Shown: piece after piece, positions 5,841-10,168 of the stretch
Numbering within the stretch: position 1 is the stretch's first letter
Layout of the letters: the number at the start of each line of letters is the position of its first letter
From: Acidithiobacillus sp.
GTDB lineage: Bacteria > Pseudomonadota > Gammaproteobacteria > Acidithiobacillales > Acidithiobacillaceae
Length of the DNA stretch: 10,168 bases
Assembly (NCBI GenBank): GCA_028065135.1
Contig: JAPTWR010000069.1
Coordinates: 1 to 10,168, forward strand
Direction of reading: 5' to 3'
Position numbers and translations under genes: made by a program
The notes under the pieces: model-generated
Databases searched by the model: none
What the model was told of the DNA's origin: nothing
Seen by the model: only the letters and a program-made list of their open reading frames with translations

Positions 5841-8807
5841 TTATTGCTCATAAGCCTCCAACCCCGAAATCTCCCGTCCCTGTGCCAGCTTGTGCAGCAG
5901 AGGGATCAGGTCCTTCATGAGCGACTGTTCTTTCTGCGTCCGTGCCTTCCAGCCTAGCTGAAGTGGAGCCAGCAGGTCGCTCAGGTGCTCTCCATCGAAG
6001 ATCATACGGCCCAAGGTGTTGTCGATGAAGTCTTGCAGTGCCTTGGATTCCAGCCCATGGGCCTGAGCCATATCGACGATCTGTTGCTTTTGCTTCCTGG
6101 CCTTGAAGCGTTCAAAGCCTTCCCGTATTGCGCGTTCGTCGAGTCCTTTTCCGGCTTCCAGGCTGTTGATGTAGGCCGTGATCTCTTCCCGATCTTCCAA
6201 GAACTTGGCGTCCGACAGGATCAATCCCACCAGTTCTTCCCGGTTCATTTTCTGCTTGCCCGGTGTTGGATTGGTATAGCGGCTGATCAGGGTCATGATG
6301 TAGTCGTAGTCAATGACCGCCGAGGCAAAGAGCACGAACTCAAAGTCCAGCTGCTGTACTTCAGGGCTCGCCTTGCAGCCCCCCTGATCCCGTTGCTCCT
6401 TCAGGCGTTGCGCGGTATCCAGATAGACGCCCCGAAACCCCTGCAGGGTCTCTGTGGGCACCACCTGCTCAATGACCGTGCGATCTTCGGGCGTCAAATC
6501 CGTGTACTGATCCAGTTGCGTCTTGAATCGCTGAACATCCTTGAAGAGCTTGATGAACTGACAGCGGGCGACATCGCCCTGGAGTTGTGGAATAGCCTCG
6601 GGAGCGGATGGCAGTCCTTGGGACTGTAGGAAGGTGCCCAGTTGCTCCATGGCCCCCTGGAGCCGCTCGATGACCACGGGCGCCTTGTCTACCAGCCAGA
6701 TTCTCTTCGCCTGTTCGCCCGACTGACCGGAAAACAGACTAATGGCGGCGTCCACGGCTTCCTGCTGCTGGCGGAAATCCAGAATGTTGCCGTATGGCTT
6801 GGTGTCATTGAGGATGCGATTGGTCCGGGAAAATGCCTGGATCAGGCCGTGATACTTGAGGTTCTTATCGACGTAGAGGGTGTTGAGGTACTGGGAGTCA
6901 AAGCCGGTGAGCAGCATGTCCACGACGATGGTGATGTCGATTTTCTGGTCGTGGGGGAGATCTGTGTTGAGGTATTGCTGGTCCTTGATGCGCTTTTGTA
7001 CATCCTGATAGTAGAGATCGAATTCGCCAATGCTGTGATTGCTGCCATAGCGCCGATTGTAAGCGGTGATGATGGCTTGTAGGGCGGCTTTTTTCCGATC
7101 CGGGTCCTGGGCATTGTCCGCCTTTTCCTGGGGAAGGTCTTCCTGAATCTGCAGGACATCCTGATTGCCCTCGGCTGGTGGGGAGAACACACAGGCGATG
7201 TTCAGCGGGCGAAAGTCGGGGTTTTCTGTCTGTTTCTCGGCCTGGATGGTCTCGAACAGCGCGTGGTACTCGATGGCGTCATTAATCGAAGCGGTGGCCA
7301 GGAGTGCATTGAACTTCCGGCCAGCGGTGGCCGCATCGTGCTTGGCGAGGATCGCTTCGACGATGGCCCGTTTGGCCAGGGGCTCGCCGGGCTTGGGCGG
7401 TTGCTTTCCCTCGGGCTTGTAGTAGTCCACATGAAAGCGCAGGACGTTAAGGTCCTCAATAGCGTGAGTGATGGTGTAGGCGTGGAGGAGCTGCTGGAAA
7501 ATGTCCTGCGTGGTCCGGTAGGACGCCTGCTCGCCCTCGATCTGCTGGTAGTTGGCGTTTTGCTCGAAGATCGGGGTGCCCGTAAAGCCAAAGAGCTGCG
7601 CGTTGGGAAAAAATTCCTTGATGGCCTTATGGTTCTCCCCAAACTGGGAGCGGTGGCACTCGTCGAAGATGAAGACGATGCGGCTCTGCCGAAGCGGTTC
7701 CAGCTGTTCCTTGTAGTTGCGGCGATGGGTTCCGTCCAGGGCCAGGCCGAGCTTTTGGATGGTGGTGACGATCACCTTGTCGGCATAGTCCTCGGACAGG
7801 AGTCTGCGGACGAGTGTCCCCGTGTGGGTGTTCTCCTCCACGCAGCCTTCCTGAAATTTGTTGAATTCTTCGCGGGTCTGTCGGTCCAGATCCTTGCGGT
7901 CCACGACGAAGAGGCATTTGTCGATGTCCGGGTTGTCCTTGAGGAGGGTCGCCGCCTTGAACGAGGTCAGGGTCTTGCCGCTGCCGGTGGTGTGCCAGAT
8001 GTAGCCATTGCCGCGATGCTGATGGATACAGTCCACGATCGCCTTGACGGCATAGATCTGATAGGGACGCATCATCAGGAGCTTCTGTTCGCTGGCGACC
8101 AGGACCATATAGCGGCTGATCATCTCGCCCAAAGTGCATTTGGCCAGGAAGGCATCGGCAAAGTCATCCAGATGCGTGATCTTGCTGTTATCTTCCCGGG
8201 CGAACTGGTAGAGGGGCAGAAACCGCTCATCGGCATTGAAAGCAAAGTGGCGGCTGTTGTTATTGGCAAAGTACCAGGTATCGCTGCGGTTGCTGACGAG
8301 GAAGATTTGCAGGAAACAGAGCAGGGTTTTGGCGTAGCCGTTGCCCGGATCGTTCTTGTACTCGACGATCTGCTGGATGGCGCGGCGCGGACTGATGGCG
8401 AGGGTCTTGAGCTCGATCTGCACCACGGGCACGCCATTGAGCAGGAGGATCACGTCATAGCGGTGATGGCTGTAGTCGGTATTGATCCGCAATTGATTGA
8501 TGACTTCAAAAGTGTTCTTGCACCAGTCCTTGATGTTGACCAGGGTATAGTAGAGCGGTGTCCCATCATCGCGCTCGAAGCTGTTGCGTTCCCTGAGCAT
8601 CCGGGAGGCGGCATACACGTCCGGGGTCACGATGGAATCCAACAGGCGATGGAACTCCGCATCCGTCAGATGAACTTGATTCAGGGCCTCGAAGTGTAGG
8701 CGAAAGTTGTGCTCCAGGGCAGCGCGGTCCCGGATGTCGGTGCGGTAGGTGTACTTGAGGTCACTGAGCTTCTGGATCAGGGCCTCTTCGATGTCTTGCT
8801 CGGTCAT
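5841..8807 (-). CDS. hsdR: Type I restriction-modification system, restriction subunit HsdR
   Basis: This 988-residue protein is the endonuclease and ATP-driven DNA translocase of the type I complex. The PD-(D/E)xK nuclease is at D118 (HRYDVILL) and E132-x-K134 (VVQIELKTL). The helicase core follows: RPYQI (247-251), Walker A TTGSGKT (273-279), DECH box (382-385), TGTP (409-412), motif V LTGFDS (633-638) and motif VI QAFSRTNR (657-664). A helical HsdM-binding C-terminal region ends the protein. It resembles EcoR124I HsdR throughout and is slightly shorter (that protein has about 1,038 residues). The frame is open upstream to a TTG at 8945, but family homology starts at MTEQDIEEALIQKL. No Shine-Dalgarno precedes this ATG. 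Instead it overlaps by ATGA the stop of a 34-codon leader ORF that has a strong ribosome site. All key residues are present, so it looks active. Confidence 0.96.
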   Translation of the reverse strand: MTEQDIEEALIQKLSDLKYTYRTDIRDRAALEHNFRLHFEALNQVHLTDAEFHRLLDSIVTPDVYAASRMLRERNSFERDDGTPLYYTLVNIKDWCKNTFEVINQLRINTDYSHHRYDVILLLNGVPVVQIELKTLAISPRRAIQQIVEYKNDPGNGYAKTLLCFLQIFLVSNRSDTWYFANNNSRHFAFNADERFLPLYQFAREDNSKITHLDDFADAFLAKCTLGEMISRYMVLVASEQKLLMMRPYQIYAVKAIVDCIHQHRGNGYIWHTTGSGKTLTSFKAATLLKDNPDIDKCLFVVDRKDLDRQTREEFNKFQEGCVEENTHTGTLVRRLLSEDYADKVIVTTIQKLGLALDGTHRRNYKEQLEPLRQSRIVFIFDECHRSQFGENHKAIKEFFPNAQLFGFTGTPIFEQNANYQQIEGEQASYRTTQDIFQQLLHAYTITHAIEDLNVLRFHVDYYKPEGKQPPKPGEPLAKRAIVEAILAKHDAATAGRKFNALLATASINDAIEYHALFETIQAEKQTENPDFRPLNIACVFSPPAEGNQDVLQIQEDLPQEKADNAQDPDRKKAALQAIITAYNRRYGSNHSIGEFDLYYQDVQKRIKDQQYLNTDLPHDQKIDITIVVDMLLTGFDSQYLNTLYVDKNLKYHGLIQAFSRTNRILNDTKPYGNILDFRQQQEAVDAAISLFSGQSGEQAKRIWLVDKAPVVIERLQGAMEQLGTFLQSQGLPSAPEAIPQLQGDVARCQFIKLFKDVQRFKTQLDQYTDLTPEDRTVIEQVVPTETLQGFRGVYLDTAQRLKEQRDQGGCKASPEVQQLDFEFVLFASAVIDYDYIMTLISRYTNPTPGKQKMNREELVGLILSDAKFLEDREEITAYINSLEAGKGLDERAIREGFERFKARKQKQQIVDMAQAHGLESKALQDFIDNTLGRMIFDGEHLSDLLAPLQLGWKARTQKEQSLMKDLIPLLHKLAQGREISGLEAYEQ

Positions 8808-8908
8808 GGGAGGCGGAAGGGGCTGGAGCAGGGAACGGACAGGTGAACGGTCGGCCTGGGCATCTTCCTGTGCGGATGGCTTGCGGCAACCGTCAGCGCT
8901 TCGTGCAT
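8804..8908 (-). CDS. 34-residue leader ORF coupled to hsdR
   Basis: A short ORF begins MHEALTVAASHPHRKMPRPT and ends SSPFRLP. Its ATG at 8908 has AAGGA (8918-8914) exactly 5 bases upstream, one of the best ribosome sites in the window. Its TGA (8806-8804) overlaps the hsdR ATG (8807-8805), giving the same ATGA junction used throughout this locus. hsdR itself lacks a ribosome site, so translation of this leader probably delivers ribosomes to hsdR. I recognise no homologous peptide. The sequence is rich in Pro, His and Arg/Lys and is likely important for being translated rather than for its product. Still smaller ORFs (8949-8938, 8938-8918) lie just upstream. Confidence 0.6.
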   Translation of the reverse strand: MHEALTVAASHPHRKMPRPTVHLSVPCSSPFRLP

Positions 8909-8955
8909 AGTGGTCCTTCAGCGGGAAACCGCTTTCATCAATCAAACATGCTCCG

Positions 8956-8964
8956 ATTCTAGCA
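8956..8964 (-). promoter_or_regulatory. Candidate extended -10 promoter for the hsdR leader
   Basis: The minus strand reads TGCTAGAAT, an extended -10 element (TG-n-TAGAAT). It would place transcription start near 8949, giving a leader of about 140 bases before hsdR. No good -35 box is found at 16-18 bases, which extended -10 promoters can tolerate. The nearest 17-bp palindrome (9024-9040) is about 60 bases upstream of the -10. Confidence 0.35.
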
Positions 8965-9023
8965 GGCAGCAGGGTATTGGGGTACCTATCAACGCATCCA
9001 ACCCGCTCTACGAGTCGCCAGAC

Positions 9024-9040
9024 CGTCTACCGGGTAGACG
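9024..9040 (+). repeat. 17-bp palindrome, copy 1 (centre G)
   Basis: CGTCTACCGGGTAGACG: two 8-bp arms, CGTCTACC and GGTAGACG, around one central G. Flanks are unrelated to most other copies apart from a following ATC shared with copy 2. Confidence 0.95.
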
Positions 9041-9114
9041 ATCATACGCCGGGGCAGCATCGCGTGAGCCTCGGGAAGGGGCTGCGGACCCCTGATCTTG
9101 GAGGTTGCGGGTAG

Positions 9115-9131
9115 CGTCTACCGGGTAGACG
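9115..9131 (+). repeat. 17-bp palindrome, copy 2 (centre G)
   Basis: Identical to copy 1 and starting 91 bases downstream of it. It is also followed by GATC. Confidence 0.95.
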
Positions 9132-9143
9132 ATCGGCGCGGCC

Positions 9144-9160
9144 AGTTTTCCCGGAAAACG
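9144..9160. repeat. Diverged relative of the 17-bp palindrome
   Basis: AGTTTTCCCGGAAAACG contains the perfect palindrome GTTTTCC-C-GGAAAAC and matches the main repeat at 12 of 17 positions, including the CCCGG core. It may be an older copy that has stayed symmetrical while diverging. Confidence 0.55.
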
Positions 9161-9202
9161 CCCGCATTACCCCTTCTTTATCTTGCGTTCCGCTTTTCTT
9201 TC

Positions 9203-9210
9203 GGTAGACG
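9203..9210 (+). repeat. Half site of the palindrome
   Basis: GGTAGACG, one arm only, followed by a T-run. It could pair with the CGTCTACC arm at 9227-9234 across 16 bases, competing with the local hairpin of copy 3. Confidence 0.7.
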
Positions 9211-9226
9211 CTTTTTTTGGCGTTTT

Positions 9227-9243
9227 CGTCTACCGGGTAGACG
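9227..9243 (+). repeat. 17-bp palindrome, copy 3 (centre G)
   Basis: Perfect copy followed by ATTTTTG. This is the only copy followed by a T-run, so on the plus strand it resembles a weak intrinsic terminator. Confidence 0.95.
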
Positions 9244-9257
9244 ATTTTTGGGGCCGG

Positions 9258-9274
9258 CGTTTTCCGGGATGACG
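9258..9274 (+). repeat. Diverged relative of the 17-bp palindrome
   Basis: CGTTTTCCGGGATGACG matches the main repeat at 13 of 17 positions, including the ends CGT and GACG and the CCGGG core, but its arms no longer pair fully. It lies only 14 bases after copy 3. Confidence 0.5.
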
Positions 9275-9300
9275 CTTTTATTTGCCGATTCTGGGGCCAT

Positions 9301-9317
9301 CGTCTACCCGGTAGACG
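9301..9317 (-). repeat. 17-bp palindrome, copy 4 (centre C)
   Basis: CGTCTACCCGGTAGACG on the plus strand, which is the same unit in the opposite orientation as defined by its central base. Confidence 0.95.
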
Positions 9318-9343
9318 GGTTGCAGAGGGGAAACTGGGGGTGT

Positions 9344-9360
9344 CGTCTACCCGGTAGACG
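9344..9360 (-). repeat. 17-bp palindrome, copy 5 (centre C)
   Basis: Identical to copy 4 and starting 43 bases after it, the closest spacing of any two perfect copies. The 26-base spacer has no relation to other spacers. Confidence 0.95.
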
Positions 9361-9531
9361 ACATTGGAGTAGCAAATCAGCGGGGGAGACAAGGGGCAAT
9401 AACGGCATCGCAGGCTGCGCAAAGGGACCCCCTCCAGCTGGAACAGAGATCGGCGGGTGCCACTACGGTATGGACGCGCATCCCGGCGATCCCTATCGAC
9501 CGAGCAGCTTTGTAATATGGGGCATCATCAG

Positions 9532-10050
9532 ATGACCGGGGATGCACCCTACCCTTTGGCGGCACCGACTGATGCCCCCGACTTCACCGTCTACCGGGTA
9601 GACGCCTGCCGGGCGCAGATTGCCTCGGCCCTCGGCATCCATTGCTCAGACATCGCCGTGAAACGTGGTAAGGCCGCGCATGAGATTGACCATGGAAAGT
9701 TCAGATACAGAATCGAATACCTCACACGAGGCAAAGTCGGGATCGTCGGTAAGCCCATTTTATTTGACAGCGCCGAAATCAAATCGCAGCAGAAAGAGAT
9801 GTATGCGGTTGCTAAAGAAAGAAGCCTCAGTCCCAGAAGATGCATCGTCTACCGGGTAGACGAAACGATCCCATGGGACTTCTGGGAAAAAAACAGAGCG
9901 GAACGCAAGATTAAAGAAGGGGAAATGATATCGGTGTCTTTCGCGAGAACATGGTCCACCACGGCCCATGCTGGCCGTCTACCCGGTAGACGCCGCCCGC
10001 TGGCACATAGATCCGTTGTTGTGGCCGCCCCCTTGAGGGCTCCCGCGTAA
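9532..10050 (+). CDS. Possible unrecognised protein containing palindrome-encoded VYRVD motifs
   Basis: An open frame of 172 residues starts MTGDAPYPLAAPTDAPDFT and ends APLRAPA. Over roughly the first 140 codons the third codon position is clearly richer in G and C than the second, and the reverse strand gives only antisense-like sequence, so coding is plausible. The middle (KVGIVGKPILFDSAEIKSQQ) looks protein-like. Two copies of the 17-bp palindrome fall in the same frame and encode VYRVD at residues about 20-24 and 106-110. A third, near the C-terminus, is read in another frame (RLPGRR). In-frame starts at 9517 (ATG) and 9457 (GTG) are alternatives; GGGG 9 bases before 9532 is a weak ribosome site. 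No family is recognised. It may be a chance or decayed frame. Confidence 0.4.
   Translation: MTGDAPYPLAAPTDAPDFTVYRVDACRAQIASALGIHCSDIAVKRGKAAHEIDHGKFRYRIEYLTRGKVGIVGKPILFDSAEIKSQQKEMYAVAKERSLSPRRCIVYRVDETIPWDFWEKNRAERKIKEGEMISVSFARTWSTTAHAGRLPGRRRPLAHRSVVVAAPLRAPA
9588..9604 (+). repeat. 17-bp palindrome, copy 6 (centre G)
   Basis: Perfect copy inside the possible plus-strand gene, where it encodes VYRVD (GTC TAC CGG GTA GAC). Confidence 0.95.
9846..9862 (+). repeat. 17-bp palindrome, copy 7 (centre G)
   Basis: Perfect copy starting 258 bases (86 codons) after copy 6. It is therefore in the same reading frame and again encodes VYRVD. Confidence 0.95.
9976..9992 (-). repeat. 17-bp palindrome, copy 8 (centre C)
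   Basis: The last perfect copy. It lies near the 3' end of the possible plus-strand gene but in a different frame (RLPGRR) and opposite orientation to copies 6 and 7. Confidence 0.95.
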
Positions 10051-10073
10051 AATTTCTTTATCCTGAACCAGGC

Positions 10074-10099
10074 CACCTGCCGCTAGAATGCGGCAGGTG
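10074..10099 (+). terminator. Strong hairpin after the possible plus-strand gene
   Basis: Perfect 10-bp inverted repeat CACCTGCCGC / GCGGCAGGTG with a six-base TAGAAT loop, 23 bases after the stop at 10050. It has no T-run on either side, so it would be an atypical terminator; it could equally be an RNA-stabilising hairpin or a protein-binding site. Confidence 0.45.
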
Positions 10100-10105
10100 A
10101 TCCGA

Positions 10106-10135
10106 TTCTAGGTCTTGTCCTGACAAGACCTAGAA
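10106..10135. repeat. 14-bp-arm inverted repeat near the right edge
   Basis: TTCTAGGTCTTGTC (10106-10119) and GACAAGACCTAGAA (10122-10135) are perfect inverse complements around a 2-base centre. The symmetry and tight centre suggest an operator or recombinase site more than an RNA terminator, although a hairpin is possible. AGACCTA recurs just after it (AGAAGACCTAAATAGG). No gene is visible from 10051 to the window end. Confidence 0.6.
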
Positions 10136-10168
10136 GACCTAAATAGGCCGCGGTTTTGCTACACGCCC

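Larger units (their letters stand above)
8965..9531. other. Noncoding region with palindrome cluster
   Basis: This 567-base stretch lies between the hsdR leader promoter (minus) and a possible plus-strand gene. Open frames on either strand here are repeatedly translated palindrome (VYRVDD, YPVD, RLPGRR) joined by low-quality sequence, and I regard none as a gene. It contains five perfect 17-bp palindromes, one half site and two diverged relatives. T-runs occur around 9211-9217 and 9244-9249. From 9361 to 9531 I see no repeat and no gene. Confidence 0.7.

Noticed and set aside
6687..6693. GTCTACC half site inside hsdR
   Set aside because: It is a seven-base match in a conserved coding region with no opposing arm, so it is expected by chance.
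7263..8699. Long plus-strand open frame opposite hsdR (478 codons)
   Set aside because: It is antisense to the helicase and nuclease part of HsdR, which has intact motifs. Its protein is the valine/leucine-rich type typical of reverse-complemented GC-rich genes.
5843..8945. hsdR start at TTG 8945 with a 46-residue N-terminal extension
   Set aside because: Family homology begins at ATG 8807. The extension is low-complexity, and the same bases are better explained by the leader ORF in another frame, although TTG 8945 does have GGAG 5 bases upstream.
9042..9535. Open frames on both strands across the palindrome region
   Set aside because: The stop-free stretches come largely from the palindromes themselves, which lack stops in every frame. 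The intervening translation shows no coding signature.
9024..9992. CRISPR array
   Set aside because: The repeats are only 17 bp, palindromic, present in both orientations, and separated by 26 to 241 bases with no regular spacer length; no cas genes are present.
9024..9992. A set of intrinsic terminators
   Set aside because: Only copy 3 is followed by a T-run. Most copies have none on either strand, and eight terminators in noncoding and possibly coding DNA would make little sense.

Overview
The window carries a complete type I restriction-modification locus on the minus strand. Toxin-antitoxin (TA) genes are interleaved between its subunits, and next to it lies a roughly 1 kb tract studded with one exact 17-bp palindrome. 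Base composition is moderately GC-rich and the protein families are typical of Proteobacteria. The overall flavour is that of a genomic island in a gamma-proteobacterium or Acidithiobacillus-like chemolithotroph, but this taxonomic guess is inference only.

Minus strand, in transcription order: a 34-codon leader ORF (8908-8804) coupled to hsdR (8807-5841); a VapB-like DUF2281 antitoxin (5733-5464) and a PIN toxin VapC (5474-5085); hsdS (5088-3817); a zeta/COG4185-type P-loop toxin (3820-3299) and its small candidate antitoxin (3302-3099); a second antitoxin-like gene (2958-2728); a PIN toxin remnant with its middle deleted (2731-2567); hsdM (2570-957); RNase HI (904-464); and an unrecognised gene running off the left edge (387 to before 1). 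Seven junctions are stop/start overlaps. Six are the 4-nt ATGA type (leader/hsdR, vapC/hsdS, hsdS/zeta, zeta/antitoxin, antitoxin/PIN remnant, PIN remnant/hsdM) and one is 11 nt (vapB/vapC). The locus looks like a tightly coupled transcription unit in which restriction, specificity and methylation subunits alternate with addiction modules.

HsdR, HsdM and HsdS keep all motifs expected of the type IC-like family, so the enzyme is probably functional. HsdS has two target-recognition domains (TRDs) separated by conserved repeats. The TRD segments are visibly AT-richer than the rest, as expected of exchanged specificity domains. hsdR has no Shine-Dalgarno of its own. The leader ORF has an excellent one and ends on the hsdR start codon, which suggests that restriction-subunit synthesis depends on leader translation.

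Plus side, 9000-10000: eight perfect copies of CGTCTACC-S-GGTAGACG (S = G or C), one half site and two diverged relatives lie between the hsdR start and a possible plus-strand gene (9532-10050), and also inside that gene. Two intragenic copies are in the same frame and encode VYRVD. No full copy was seen elsewhere in the window. The right end (10051-10168) holds two further strong inverted repeats.
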